A DNA stretch of 64,000 nucleotides from positions 2,480,001 to 2,544,000 of the forward strand of contig NZ_JAGGMZ010000001.1 in NCBI RefSeq assembly GCF_017875735.1, read 5' to 3'. Position numbers and translations under genes: made by a program. The DNA is from Arthrobacter sp. CAN_C5 (GTDB taxonomy: Bacteria; Actinomycetota; Actinomycetes; Actinomycetales; Micrococcaceae). Positions 45,579 to 54,929 of the stretch are shown piece by piece. The notes below the pieces were generated by a model. The model made no database searches. It worked only from the letters and a program-made list of their open reading frames with translations, and was not told the DNA's origin. The stretch's first letter is position 1; every line of letters begins with the position of its first letter.

Positions 45579-46461
45579 TGTGGGTGATCTCGGGACCGCG
45601 TTTCAGCGGATCGGTGAGATCAGGAGCCGGTTGCACGGGCTCAGTGGGACGCGCTGACGCCGATTCCTTGGGCAGCCGGAGCTGTAGCAGTTCACGCGGC
45701 GGCAGCGGGTGGTCTCCCCTGACCACGACGACCTTGCGGAAGAGTTCCTCAATCGGTGCGGCCGCTTCCTTGTTGATCGCCGCGGGTCCGCCGATGACCC
45801 CGCGGAGGAACCAGCGGGGGCCGTCGACGCCGAGGAAGCGAGCCACCCGGAAGCCGGGCTGCCCATCGGCGGTTTTGGCCGGGAGCTGGGCGACCAGCTC
45901 GGTGCCGAAGGTTCCAACCCGATCCTGGACCGTGCCGCCCTGCGAACCGACGGAGACGCCGATCTGGGCGCGGATTTCGTCCCACAACCCATCGGTGCGG
46001 GGAGCAGCGAACACCTGCAGTTGCAGGTTCGATCCGTTCAGGTCGAGGGTCACGGCGATGACCCGCTTGGTCTTCTCTTCCACTTCCAGACGAAGTTGCA
46101 GGCCTTCGGCCGCCCCGATACGGAGGGCCCCGAGGTCGATGTAGCCGGCGTCGTTGTCGTGTTCCGAGACGTCGAACGGGCCGTTGTCACGGGAGACAAC
46201 CACTCCTGGGGCGGGCGCCACGGGAGTTGCGGGGGCCGCGGGGGTTGGCTCGACGTCGTCGTCGGCTGCGGCCGGAGCGGCGGTGTCGTCAGAGACCATT
46301 TCCGGTTCGGGGACGTCCGTCGGGGTGCTCGCCCCGGTGGTTGCCTCGTCGGTTGCAGCGGCTGCCGCTGATGCATCCTGTTCCTCGACCGGGCTGCCGG
46401 CGGGTGCCGCCTCTTCTGCCGGGAGGTTCGCTTGCTTCTTCTTCAGGCGCCCAAAAACCAT
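45571..46461 (-). CDS. DUF3710 family protein
   Basis: The 296-residue protein starts at ATG 46461 with AAGGAAC upstream (MVFGRLKKK); an extension to 46560 overlaps dut and is rejected. The first 95 residues or so are a disordered Ala/Pro/Thr-rich region. The conserved domain begins about residue 105 (YIDLGALRIG) and includes RVARFLGVDGPRWFLRGVIGGPAA. It belongs to the dut-sepH block. No enzymatic role is known. Confidence 0.9.
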   Translation of the reverse strand: MVFGRLKKKQANLPAEEAAPAGSPVEEQDASAAAAATDEATTGASTPTDVPEPEMVSDDTAAPAAADDDVEPTPAAPATPVAPAPGVVVSRDNGPFDVSEHDNDAGYIDLGALRIGAAEGLQLRLEVEEKTKRVIAVTLDLNGSNLQLQVFAAPRTDGLWDEIRAQIGVSVGSQGGTVQDRVGTFGTELVAQLPAKTADGQPGFRVARFLGVDGPRWFLRGVIGGPAAINKEAAAPIEELFRKVVVVRGDHPLPPRELLQLRLPKESASARPTEPVQPAPDLTDPLKRGPEITHIG

Positions 46462-46528
46462 GATTGGGTTCCTTTCCTTGGTGTGTGGGATCCGTAGTGT
46501 CGGGTCCCGTAGCTGGATATCCTCTAGG

Positions 46529-47017
46529 TTATGCGTGGGTCGGATGCGCTGTGTTTTCAATGGTGTAGCCGCCGGTGGACCCGAATCCCGCAGCGCCCCG
46601 CACCGATTCCGGAAGCTCCTGAACCACGGTGAAGTCGGCCTGTTCCACCTGTTGGATGATGAGCTGGGCGATCCGGTCCCCCCGCTTGAAGCTCAGGGAC
46701 TCAGTAGTGTCGGTATTGAGGAGGGTGACGGCAATCTCACCCCGGTAGCCTGAGTCGATGGTCCCCGGAGCGTTGACCACAGTCACCCCGTGCTTCGTAG
46801 CCAGACCGGACCGCGGATGGACCAGGCCCACATACCCTTCCGGGAGGGCAATGGCCACACCGGTGGGCACCAGGGCCCGCTCCCCCGGGGCCAGCCGGAA
46901 ATCGATGCGGGTCCGCAGGTCTGCTCCTGCGTCACCCGGCTGGGCGTACGCCGGGGGTGTCATCGCGTCGTCGAGCAGTTTGATCTGCACGGGAAGTCTC
47001 CGCTGTGGGTCCAGCAC
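46529..47017 (-). CDS. dut: dUTP diphosphatase
   Basis: The 162-residue protein is started at GTG 47017 (MLDPQRRLPVQIKLLDDAM) with GGAG upstream. It has all five dUTPase motifs: PGDAGADLR, HPRSGLATKHG, VVNAPGTIDSGYRGEI, RIAQLIIQQV and the C-terminal GFGSTGGY arm. It hydrolyses dUTP to dUMP and pyrophosphate as a homotrimer, preventing uracil incorporation. It is in the conserved order DUF3093-dut-DUF3710. Confidence 0.96.
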   Translation of the reverse strand: MLDPQRRLPVQIKLLDDAMTPPAYAQPGDAGADLRTRIDFRLAPGERALVPTGVAIALPEGYVGLVHPRSGLATKHGVTVVNAPGTIDSGYRGEIAVTLLNTDTTESLSFKRGDRIAQLIIQQVEQADFTVVQELPESVRGAAGFGSTGGYTIENTAHPTHA

Positions 47018-47149
47018 GTTCTTACTCCAGCTACGTCGTGGGTGATCGGGGTAGGCCTTCACTCTAGCGCCTTAACCTTGGCGGCCGCCGGGTGGCCTGA
47101 TGGTGCGCATCGGGATGAAGTGGCCCGGAAAATCTGTCAGGGTAGGGGT

Positions 47150-47614
47150 ATGTCAACCCCCGCGCCCGGACCATCCGCCAGCCCCGTCATCTACGAGGAG
47201 CGGCTCTGGCCCGCACCGTGGATCTGGCTCGTCGCGGCCGGAGCAGCGGGCGCCTCAGTCGTCACGTTCGCCCCGATCAACCTGACCACCGGGTTCATCG
47301 CGGCCACCGTCGTCGCGGTGGTTTTGGTCACGCTCCTGGTGCTGTCGACCCCACGGATCGTCGTCACCTCGTCGCACCTGACCGTGGGACGGGCCACCAT
47401 AGAACGGCAATTCCTCGGTGAGGCGACGGCCTACATGGGAGAGGACGCGACCGCGCAGCGCGGACCGCAACTGAATGCGACGGCATACCTGTGTATTCGC
47501 GGCTGGATCTCCCCGGTGGTCCGGGTGGCCATCACCGACCCGGCGGATCCCACTCCTTATTGGATGACTTCCACCCGCCGCCCCGACCAGCTCGTCGCCG
47601 CCCTGGCCAGCTAA
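47150..47614 (+). CDS. DUF3093 family membrane protein
   Basis: The 154-residue protein starts at ATG 47150 after GGTAGGGG. Two membrane segments near 25-38 and 46-66 are followed by a small beta-rich domain with IVVTSSHLTVGRATIE and AYLCIRGWISPVVRVAITDPADPTPYW, the signature of DUF3093. It is divergent from dut and convergent with the DUF4193 gene, as usual in actinobacteria. Function unknown. Confidence 0.9.
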   Translation: MSTPAPGPSASPVIYEERLWPAPWIWLVAAGAAGASVVTFAPINLTTGFIAATVVAVVLVTLLVLSTPRIVVTSSHLTVGRATIERQFLGEATAYMGEDATAQRGPQLNATAYLCIRGWISPVVRVAITDPADPTPYWMTSTRRPDQLVAALAS

Positions 47615-47631
47615 TGCTCGGTCCTGGCGGT

Positions 47632-47931
47632 CTATCCCTCGCAATCGCTGCAGTAAGTCAGCGCACCGATCTGCCGGGCGATCTGGGATCGGTGGCGCAC
47701 CAGGAAACAGGAGGCACAGGTAAATTCATCGGCCTGGGCTGGAAGGATCCGCACCTGGATTTCCTCGCCCGAGAGGTCGGCTCCGGGTAGTTCGAACCCA
47801 TCGGCAGCTTCCAGCTCGTCCTCGTCGATCACCGGCGACTGGTGCTCGGCACGTTGGGCGTTCAACTCATCGACCGAATCAGTGCCGACGGCCTCGTGGG
47901 TGGTGCGCGGCGTATAGTCATCAAGCGCCAT
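47632..47931 (-). CDS. DUF4193 family zinc-binding protein
   Basis: The 99-residue product starts at ATG 47931 (MALDDYTPRT); an earlier ATG at 47973 is possible. The first 60 residues are acidic. The C-terminus has CASC and CSDC pairs about 20 residues apart, with LVRHRSQIA between, forming a four-Cys zinc site like the DksA/DUF4193 family. It may bind RNA polymerase or ribosomes, but this is not shown. The gap of about 280 bases to sepH contains no other gene. Confidence 0.88.
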   Translation of the reverse strand: MALDDYTPRTTHEAVGTDSVDELNAQRAEHQSPVIDEDELEAADGFELPGADLSGEEIQVRILPAQADEFTCASCFLVRHRSQIARQIGALTYCSDCEG

Positions 47932-48210
47932 TAGGGGTTGTTCACTCTCCGGTGTTCTGTGGTTGTGCTCCATGGAACCTGTCCAACGTTCATGTCGAAA
48001 CTGTGCAACGTCGTCTCCAACGCTGACCGACTGCAGTTTGTGCCCGTAGCCAGCGATTGTTACGGAAGCTGCCGTGATAGTCCAATTCGGCGTCGTCCTG
48101 GCCTATCCGACGGCGAAAGTTCCTCGCCACACCACGGGTGTAGTAGGCATGTGGGCCAACAGGTGGCACAGTTTCACGGTAAGGAAGCAATGTCGGCTCG
48201 GAGGATTTTC

Positions 48211-49458
48211 ATGCAGGAACTACGGCTGGTAGGTGTTCACGAAAACGGCGGACACCTGCACTTGAACGGCGAGGACGGCTCGAGCTACAGCCTGCCGGTC
48301 AACGAGGCGCTCCGCATGGCGGTTTCCCGCCCCATGGAACAGCACAAGATCACCACACCACCACCCCCGGCGGGCAAGCCGGTGGTGCCACTGTCACCGC
48401 GCGACATCCAGGCGCGGATCCGCAGCGGCGCAACGGCACAGGACATCGTTGACGAGTCCGGCCAGGAACTGGCGCACGTGCTCCGCTACGAGGGTCCGGT
48501 GCGCGCCGAGCGAGATTACATGGCCATCCTGGCCCAGCGCGTCGAGGTGTCCTCCCCCTTGCCGTCCCACGATGGCTACCGGTCAGCGTTTGGTGAGAAC
48601 CCGGCGCAGCTGGGTGAAATGGTTGACTACCGTCTGCAGGCCTACGGGGTGGACCCGAGCGGCGTCGAGTGGGACGCGTGGCGCCGCCCGGACGGACTAT
48701 GGAATGTCGTCGCCCGCTTTGAGCTCGCGACCGACGCCCGGGTAAGCGTGGGCGAGGAGCCACCAGCCCAGTGGACGTTCAACCCCAGCCGCAAGACGGT
48801 CCTCAACACCAACCGCTGGGCCCAGCTGCTCAGCGAGCTCGAACCACTCGACGGCCCCCTGCCGACGCGCCGGCTCAGCGCCGTCGCCGATCACGTCTTC
48901 GACTTCGAAGCCCAGAAGTCCCCCGAGGTTGCCGCCGAAGAAGCCTCCGACAACCTGTTGGACGTGCTCCGGTCCCGCCGCGGGCAGCGCCTGGGAGTGG
49001 ATGAGGAGGGCGACGACGCCCTCGCGCACCTGCTGGCCAAGGGCAGCATCCCGGCTGCCCACCCCCGTCCCACCGAGGGCGAAGAGGAGCTGGAGGCCAC
49101 CGGATCCGCTGAGAGCACCGATGACGCCGAGGGACCACAGCGGTTTGCCGGCCTCAGCCTGGCCCCATCAGTGCCGCACGACGACGACCAGGAGCACCAG
49201 ACCTACAGTGATGGCTCGCCCCGCCTCTCCGAAGCAGTGAGCACTGAAACCCACGAGATCAGTATTTTCGCCCGGCCCAGCCGCCCGGTACAGCCGTCGG
49301 ATGACCCGGCTGAGGCAACAGATGACCGCCAGGGACGGGACCCGGTGCCCGCCAGCTCACCGAAGGCAGCAGACGAGCCGGCAGATCGCAAGATCCGGCC
49401 GAAGCGGTCAAGCGTCCCCAGCTGGGATGAGATCGTCTTCGGTACCAAGAGCGACTAG
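48211..49458 (+). CDS. sepH: cell-division protein SepH
   Basis: The 415-residue protein starts at ATG 48211 with GGAGG six bases upstream; the open frame reaches back to 47938. The DUF3071 domain (1-180) begins MQELRLVGVHENGGHLHLNG and contains a helix-turn-helix (LSPRDIQARIRSGATAQDIV, about 61-80). The rest is disordered and acidic, ending RSSVPSWDEIVFGTK, a conserved C-terminal motif. By homology with Streptomyces and mycobacterial SepH, it stimulates FtsZ assembly. Confidence 0.93.
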   Translation: MQELRLVGVHENGGHLHLNGEDGSSYSLPVNEALRMAVSRPMEQHKITTPPPPAGKPVVPLSPRDIQARIRSGATAQDIVDESGQELAHVLRYEGPVRAERDYMAILAQRVEVSSPLPSHDGYRSAFGENPAQLGEMVDYRLQAYGVDPSGVEWDAWRRPDGLWNVVARFELATDARVSVGEEPPAQWTFNPSRKTVLNTNRWAQLLSELEPLDGPLPTRRLSAVADHVFDFEAQKSPEVAAEEASDNLLDVLRSRRGQRLGVDEEGDDALAHLLAKGSIPAAHPRPTEGEEELEATGSAESTDDAEGPQRFAGLSLAPSVPHDDDQEHQTYSDGSPRLSEAVSTETHEISIFARPSRPVQPSDDPAEATDDRQGRDPVPASSPKAADEPADRKIRPKRSSVPSWDEIVFGTKSD

Positions 49459-49485
49459 GTGTACTGAGACCACGTGCACTGAGAC

Positions 49486-49540
49486 AACGAAATGCTGCTT
49501 CCGTTCCCCCCTAGGGTGAGAACGGAAGCAGCATTTCGTT
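49486..49540. terminator. perfect 21-bp hairpin shared by sepH and tdk
   Basis: The 21-base arm at 49486-49506 is the exact complement of 49520-49540, around a 13-base loop. The right arm lies inside the tdk reading frame and encodes its last conserved residues (NEMLLPF); the stop codon is in the loop. No T-run is present. It lies 28 bases after the sepH stop and could end transcripts from both directions. Confidence 0.75.
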
Positions 49541-50227
49541 GCTCTTCATTGCGTTGGCTGTCCGCAGGGTGACCCGCCGGGTGTGGTGTCGCCGGCACAA
49601 CGTTTCGTAAGCCGTCACGGGCAGGTGGGGAGCGTCTTCCTCAACCCCGTCAACAATCGGTAGTTCGGGTTGCAGCGGGTCCCGCTGCACCTTCTGTAGT
49701 TCGACGTCGCCCAGCACCACCTGGTCGCCCTCCACAACCATCACGCCGTCGATGGTCCGAGCATTGTGGGTAGCCCGCCGGCCGCACCAACAGAGCGCCT
49801 CCACCTGAAGCACCTGGACCCGGTCCGCGAGTTCAATCAGCCGCTGTGAGCCCGGGAAAAGCCTAGTTCGGAAATCCGAGGTGATCCCGAACGCAAACAC
49901 GTCGACGTCCATCTCATCGACAATGCGCGCCAGCTGGTCGATCTGCTCGCCGGTGTAAAACTGGGCCTCGTCGCAGATGAGGTAATCGACCCGTTCCGCG
50001 GCCGTACGCCGTCGGACAATCTCGGCCCAGAAATCGCTGCTGTCAGAGACCTCCACCGCCCCCGTCTGGAGCCCGAGCCGGCTGGAGATCATCGCCTCCC
50101 CCGCCCGGTCGTGGGAGCTGAAGAGCAAACCGGCACGCCCCCTGGCACGGTGGTTGTGGTCCATCTGCAGAGCCAGCGTCGACTTGCCGCAGTCCATGGT
50201 GCCGGAAAAGAAGATCAGTTCAGCCAC
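49511..50227 (-). CDS. tdk: thymidine kinase (type II)
   Basis: The 238-residue protein has a P-loop in GTMDCGKST (9-17), the DEAQFY catalytic segment (about 86-91) and zinc-binding Cys pairs (CWCGRR, about 143-148, and a later CRRHH), as in type II thymidine kinases. It phosphorylates thymidine in the salvage route, which complements dut in the same region. The ATG overlaps the following phosphodiesterase-like gene by 8 bases. Its C-terminal residues are encoded within a strong hairpin. Confidence 0.95.
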   Translation of the reverse strand: MAELIFFSGTMDCGKSTLALQMDHNHRARGRAGLLFSSHDRAGEAMISSRLGLQTGAVEVSDSSDFWAEIVRRRTAAERVDYLICDEAQFYTGEQIDQLARIVDEMDVDVFAFGITSDFRTRLFPGSQRLIELADRVQVLQVEALCWCGRRATHNARTIDGVMVVEGDQVVLGDVELQKVQRDPLQPELPIVDGVEEDAPHLPVTAYETLCRRHHTRRVTLRTANAMKSNEMLLPFSP

Positions 50228-51416
50228 GGGTGACCTTCCCGCCCGGACGGCCGAGCGTCAGCAACGGCACTTCGCGTTCAGCGCGGGTCAGGGAGCCGTG
50301 CTGCCCCACGACTTCCATCGCCGATTCGGAGGTGCGGCGGCGATCGTACAGCGCAATGGGTTCCCGTGCCGCGACCAGGAGGTCACCGATGCGAGGCAGG
50401 ACCCGTTCGTCGACCTGTCCGAACAGCCCTCCCTCGATGGCCTGCTCACGGGTGAAGATCCACGCGAACTGCCCGTAGGCCTTTTGCCAGGCCGCGATGA
50501 GGCTCTCGCGCCGGTCAGCGGACAGACCGGGCTCCAGGTACAGGTGGAGCATCCGCGGCTCTCCGGCCGTGTGGGCGACTCCGTCGATCAGTGTGGGATC
50601 GGTCGAAAAGTCGTAGCGGTGCGCTACATCGACGTCGACCATCCCGTGGTCCGCGGTCAGCAGCAGCAGCGTGTCGGATGGCACGCGGGCGGCGAGCGTT
50701 TTGACAGCGGCGTCGACATCCTCCAGCTGGGTACCCCACTGGGGCGAACCGCAGCCGAACCGGTGTCCAGCCTTATCCATCTCGTTGAAGTAGAGGTACA
50801 CGAGGGAGCGCTTCGTCGCAGCAAGCTGCTCATGTGCACTGCGCACCCGCGCCTGCAGGGTTCCCGCTGCCACGTAGCTGCCGCCCCTGAGTGCGGCGCG
50901 GGTCATGGCAGAATCAGCGAACTTCGGGAGGGAAACGCTCACCACGGGGATCTGGGAGGAAACCTGTTCGAAGACCGAGGGGTAGGGCTGCCAACGCTCT
51001 GGGTCCACTGCGGAGTCCCAGCCGCCGAGCATGTTCACCACCTTGTCCTGCCCGGGATCCAGGACGTCGTAGCCAACCAGGCCGTGCATCCCGGGAGGCA
51101 GACCGGTGCCGAGGCTGGCCAGCGACGCGGCGGTCGTTGACGGGAACGCCGATCCGATGGTGCGCGCGCTGTCCAGGTGCCGCCGCAGGAACGGAGCGTG
51201 CCCGCCACGTTTCTTCAGCAGCGCCGACCCGAGACCGTCGACCACCACCACGCAGACGCGGGACGCGTCCGGCAGGCCAAGGGCATTATCGAAGGGGCCG
51301 GTGGCGGAGGTGAGATCCAGGGCGGCGGCGGCGCTGGTAAACACCTCGGCGATGGTGTTGCGGCCATAGGCGGGTGCCGCCGGAAGAGGCTCCCGGTGTC
51401 CGGTTACGTGGTCCAC
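50220..51416 (-). CDS. alkaline-phosphatase-superfamily phosphodiesterase/nucleotide pyrophosphatase
   Basis: The 398-residue protein has CVVVVDGLGSALL (metal Asp, about 55-67), FPSTTAASLASLGTGLPPGMHGLVGY (nucleophile Thr, about 91-116) and LTADHGMVDV (about 253-262), which are the metal and nucleophile motifs of the type I phosphodiesterase/nucleotide pyrophosphatase branch. No signal peptide is seen, so it is likely cytoplasmic. It sits between DUF5998 and tdk in an operon with 6- to 8-base junctions. The substrate is unknown. Confidence 0.88.
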   Translation of the reverse strand: MDHVTGHREPLPAAPAYGRNTIAEVFTSAAAALDLTSATGPFDNALGLPDASRVCVVVVDGLGSALLKKRGGHAPFLRRHLDSARTIGSAFPSTTAASLASLGTGLPPGMHGLVGYDVLDPGQDKVVNMLGGWDSAVDPERWQPYPSVFEQVSSQIPVVSVSLPKFADSAMTRAALRGGSYVAAGTLQARVRSAHEQLAATKRSLVYLYFNEMDKAGHRFGCGSPQWGTQLEDVDAAVKTLAARVPSDTLLLLTADHGMVDVDVAHRYDFSTDPTLIDGVAHTAGEPRMLHLYLEPGLSADRRESLIAAWQKAYGQFAWIFTREQAIEGGLFGQVDERVLPRIGDLLVAAREPIALYDRRRTSESAMEVVGQHGSLTRAEREVPLLTLGRPGGKVTRG

Positions 51417-51422
51417 TGCGGG

Positions 51423-52100
51423 CTAGCCCTGGTGGTGCGTCCGGCTGAAACGCGCACCGAGACCGGGCTGCCTGCGCGGCGCCGGAGCCAACGTGCCCGC
51501 GGCGGCGGGCGTGACCGGGTTGGCCGTGTTGACCTTCCGCAGCGCGCGGGCAAACGACTTGGCGTTCTGAACGGCCTGCATGCCGTCGGCCTCGGCGCTC
51601 ACGCGGAGCACAATGTCCTCCTGCGAGATGGTGCCGGTGTAGCCGTGGTCAGCGTCGCACTGTGGGTCGCTGCAGCCGGCCGGTCCCATATCCAGCCGCT
51701 GGCCGCCGGACCAGGCGATAGCAAGGGTCAGTTCACGCGCCTGATCGGAGGGCTTGTAGTCCTGCGGCTGGGCGTACAGGTAGCTGAGCACCACTGACCG
51801 GATCTGACTGACCGGGACGGACTCGGTGGAGACCTGCGCCATCATCTGCTGCCCGTCCTCGTCCAGCTGCTGATCGTCCACGTGGGTGATCACCAGCATG
51901 TCTTCGGTGAGGACCAGCACGGTGATGTGGCGGTGCACCTCGTTCCGCTCGAAGTGAGTCTCCAGGTGAACCACGTGTGAGAGCGGTTCCCTGCCGTCGA
52001 GGGCATCGTGCACCGTGTCTGCGACCAGACGCGGGTAGAAGCCAGCCCGTTCCAGGGAGGCGTCGAGGCTGCGGCGTTCAGCGGAGAGCGATGAGGTCAT
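51423..52100 (-). CDS. DUF5998 family protein
   Basis: The 225-residue cytoplasmic protein resembles the actinobacterial DUF5998 family: LVADTVHDALDGREPLSHVVHLETHFERNEVHRHITVLVLT at the N-terminus, and a CSDPQCDADHGYTG motif (about 142-155) that may bind metal. A basic, Pro-rich tail follows. Found next to the same phosphodiesterase gene in related genomes. Function unknown. Confidence 0.82.
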   Translation of the reverse strand: MTSSLSAERRSLDASLERAGFYPRLVADTVHDALDGREPLSHVVHLETHFERNEVHRHITVLVLTEDMLVITHVDDQQLDEDGQQMMAQVSTESVPVSQIRSVVLSYLYAQPQDYKPSDQARELTLAIAWSGGQRLDMGPAGCSDPQCDADHGYTGTISQEDIVLRVSAEADGMQAVQNAKSFARALRKVNTANPVTPAAAGTLAPAPRRQPGLGARFSRTHHQG

Positions 52101-52144
52101 ATATCCAGTTTCCCTTACGTGGGCGCCCGCCGCCTAACCCGGTG

Positions 52145-54847
52145 TCAGTCCCGCATGGCGCGCCGGGCACTGTCGGTCCGTCGCTGCGGGTTGCCCACCA
52201 GGATGTCCGTGCTCAGGATAACCAGCCCACCCGCCGAGACCAGCACCGGGTTGAACTCGAGCAGGGCAATCTCGGGGTGGCGGTCCTTCAGGACGGCGAC
52301 CCTCTTGATCAGGTTCTCGATCGCCGCGATATCGGTGGCCGGGAGGCCCTGGTACCCGAACAGTTTGCGGGAGGCCCGGGGTGCACGGACCAGGTCCGAA
52401 ATGTCCACGGTGGAGAGCGGCGGAATGCTGTGGGCCCAGTCGTCGAGGAGGTCGACGGCGTCGCCCGCCAGCCCGAAGGACAGCACCGGCCCCAGTAGTG
52501 GGTCCTCGATGGCACGGAGGGTGCACGCCTGACCGGATGGCGCCATCGCCTGCACCTCCATCCCGCTGACTCCGAAGGGCGCGAGCACCTTCTCCATCTG
52601 GGCAATGTTGAGGCGCAGAGAGTCGGCATCCTCGATGTTCAGCCGGACGCCGCCGAGATCGAGCCGGTGCCGGAGGTGCTCATCGACGGTCTTGATGACC
52701 ACGGGCCAGCCCAGCCGGTCGGCGGCCGCGACCGCCTCATCGGCGGTGGTGAACCGGACAGCGGGGAGCAAGGTGATGCCGTAGTGGTCCAGCAGGGTGG
52801 CAGATTCTGCCGCGTCCAGGCGGGTCAGCCCGTCCCCGTCGACCCGTTCCAGCGCCTGATGGAGCAGCTCCGACGCCGCGTCCGGATCGATATCCGCCGG
52901 TTCGTGGAACCCGCCGTTGTCCCGGGCCCGCCACCGGGCGTACGTCACGACGGCTCCCAGCGCCGCGACTGCCGCTCCTGGGCCCGCATAGCACGGCACC
53001 CCCCGCTGGCCGGTAGGTTCCCCCACCGGATTGTCGGGGACAGCGAGCAGCCCCTCGGAGCGGACCATCGGGTCCAGGATGCCGGCGAAGGACGCGACCA
53101 GCGGCTTGTTGGCCGTCCCTGAGCAGTCCCTGAGGCAGGCGGCGATGGCGTCGACCGTCAGGCCCGGGGCGGGCAGCAGGGCAACGACCGCCGAGTGCAC
53201 CTCCTCGTCCGCCAAGGCCTCCAGGACCGCTGCGCGGAGGGCGGGCAGGGCGACCGACTGTCCGGTGTCCAGGTCGATGTCGGTCACCAGGCGCCGTACG
53301 TCCAGGGATTGGGCGGCGGCTGCATCGGCCACCACCTTGCCGAGCGCCAGGGAGTTGCTGAACACCGCAAGGGTGGGACCGGCGGGCAGCGGCTGGCTGA
53401 CAAGGATCTGGGCGATGTCCACCAGTTGGGCAGTGGTCTCTACCCGGATCACCCCCGACTGCTTGAGCATCGCATCCAGCGCGCCGGACGGCGCCTGGGT
53501 GGTGCGCACGGCGTGGCCCGGCGGCAGCTGGAGGCCCATCACGTCGGACTTCGCCACGATGACGGGTTTCGTCTTGGACAGTCGGCGGGCGATACGGGAG
53601 AACTTGCGGGGGTTACCGACCGATTCGAGGTAGAGCCCCACCGCCCGGGTGGAGGGATCATCTTCCCAGTACTGCATGGCATCGTTGCCGGAAATGTCAG
53701 CGCGGTTCCCGGCGGAGACGAAGGAGCTCAGTCCCAGTCCGCGCCGCCCGGCGGCCGCGTAGAGCAGAACACCGATCGCCGCCGACTGGCTGAACAGGCC
53801 CAGTGCTCCGGCGGTGGGCAGGGCGGGAGCCATTGACGCGTTGAGCCGGACCGCCGGGTCGGTGTTCACCAGTCCCAGGGATGCCGGTCCCACCACCCGC
53901 ATCCCGTAGGCCCGGGCCCGGTGAACGAGGGTCCGCTGCCGGGCCAGGCCGGCGGCGCCGTCGTCGGCGAACCCGGCGGTCGCGACGAGTAGACCCTTGA
54001 CGCCGGCCTCCCCACACTGGTCGACCACCGCTGCCACCTGGTCGTAGGGCACCGCGATGACCGCGAGGTCGACGGGCCCCGGCACCTCCGCGATCGATGC
54101 AAAGGAGATCATTCCCGCCAGTTCGAAGGCCTCGGGGTTCACGGCGTACACGTCACCGGTGTAGCCGGCGTCGATGATGTGTTCCAGGAGGGAGTACCCG
54201 ATGGTTCCCCATTCGCGGCTGGCGCCGATGACGGCGACCGACGACGGCGAGAGCAGGTCAGCGACGCTGCGCGCCTCAGCGCGGTGCTCGCGGGACTCCA
54301 TGACGGCTCGTGACTTCTCGGTGGGGTCGATGTTGAACTGCAGCATCACCACGCCGTCGTCGAAATGGCGCTGCACCTCATACCCGGCCTCAGCGAAAAC
54401 GGTGATCATTTTCCGGTTCTCCGGAAGGACCTCAGCCGAGAACCGGCTGATCCCGTTCTCCCGGGCCGCTGCCGCGAGGTGTTCCAGCAGGATGGACCCC
54501 AGCCCCCTGCCCTGATGGGCGTCCGAGACGTTGAACGCGACCTCCGCTTCGGTCGGGTCATCGAGCCGGTCATACCGGCCGATGCCCAGGATGTCGGTGC
54601 CGCGGGTGATAACGAAGGCGACCCGGTCGCGGTGGTCCACCTCGGTGAACCGCTTGAGCTCTTTGGTACTCAGCGACGACTTGTAGGTGAAGAACCGCAG
54701 GTAGATGGAATTCTCGGACTGCTGCATGTGAAAGTGCTGGACAGCATCCGCGTCGTCGGGCGAGATGGGTCGCAAATGTGCGGTGGCGCCGTCCCGCAAC
54801 ACGACGTCGGCCTCCCAATATTCCGGGTAATGTCCGCCAGCAGCCAT
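52145..54847 (-). CDS. GNAT acetyltransferase fused to acyl-CoA synthetase (ADP-forming)-like domains
   Basis: The 900-residue protein has a GNAT domain at about 10-170 with the acetyl-CoA loop HQGRGLGSILLEHLA (about 92-106). Then come a CoA-binding Rossmann domain (VAVIGASREWGTIGYSLLEHII, about 203-224), a succinyl-CoA-ligase-like middle section and an ATP-grasp domain from about 680 to the end. This resembles protein acetyltransferases of the Pat/AcuA-type class that control acetyl-CoA synthetase by lysine acetylation. The GNAT-first order is the one common in actinobacteria. The ligase part may sense CoA or acyl-CoA rather than catalyse. It is divergent from parC. Confidence 0.85.
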   Translation of the reverse strand: MAAGGHYPEYWEADVVLRDGATAHLRPISPDDADAVQHFHMQQSENSIYLRFFTYKSSLSTKELKRFTEVDHRDRVAFVITRGTDILGIGRYDRLDDPTEAEVAFNVSDAHQGRGLGSILLEHLAAAARENGISRFSAEVLPENRKMITVFAEAGYEVQRHFDDGVVMLQFNIDPTEKSRAVMESREHRAEARSVADLLSPSSVAVIGASREWGTIGYSLLEHIIDAGYTGDVYAVNPEAFELAGMISFASIAEVPGPVDLAVIAVPYDQVAAVVDQCGEAGVKGLLVATAGFADDGAAGLARQRTLVHRARAYGMRVVGPASLGLVNTDPAVRLNASMAPALPTAGALGLFSQSAAIGVLLYAAAGRRGLGLSSFVSAGNRADISGNDAMQYWEDDPSTRAVGLYLESVGNPRKFSRIARRLSKTKPVIVAKSDVMGLQLPPGHAVRTTQAPSGALDAMLKQSGVIRVETTAQLVDIAQILVSQPLPAGPTLAVFSNSLALGKVVADAAAAQSLDVRRLVTDIDLDTGQSVALPALRAAVLEALADEEVHSAVVALLPAPGLTVDAIAACLRDCSGTANKPLVASFAGILDPMVRSEGLLAVPDNPVGEPTGQRGVPCYAGPGAAVAALGAVVTYARWRARDNGGFHEPADIDPDAASELLHQALERVDGDGLTRLDAAESATLLDHYGITLLPAVRFTTADEAVAAADRLGWPVVIKTVDEHLRHRLDLGGVRLNIEDADSLRLNIAQMEKVLAPFGVSGMEVQAMAPSGQACTLRAIEDPLLGPVLSFGLAGDAVDLLDDWAHSIPPLSTVDISDLVRAPRASRKLFGYQGLPATDIAAIENLIKRVAVLKDRHPEIALLEFNPVLVSAGGLVILSTDILVGNPQRRTDSARRAMRD

Positions 54848-54929
54848 AGACTCACCCTAGTGGGCGTTTGGCGCCCACGTCATTACCGTTGGCAGCACAC
54901 CCCCTTCACGACCCGAGGACCACCCGATC

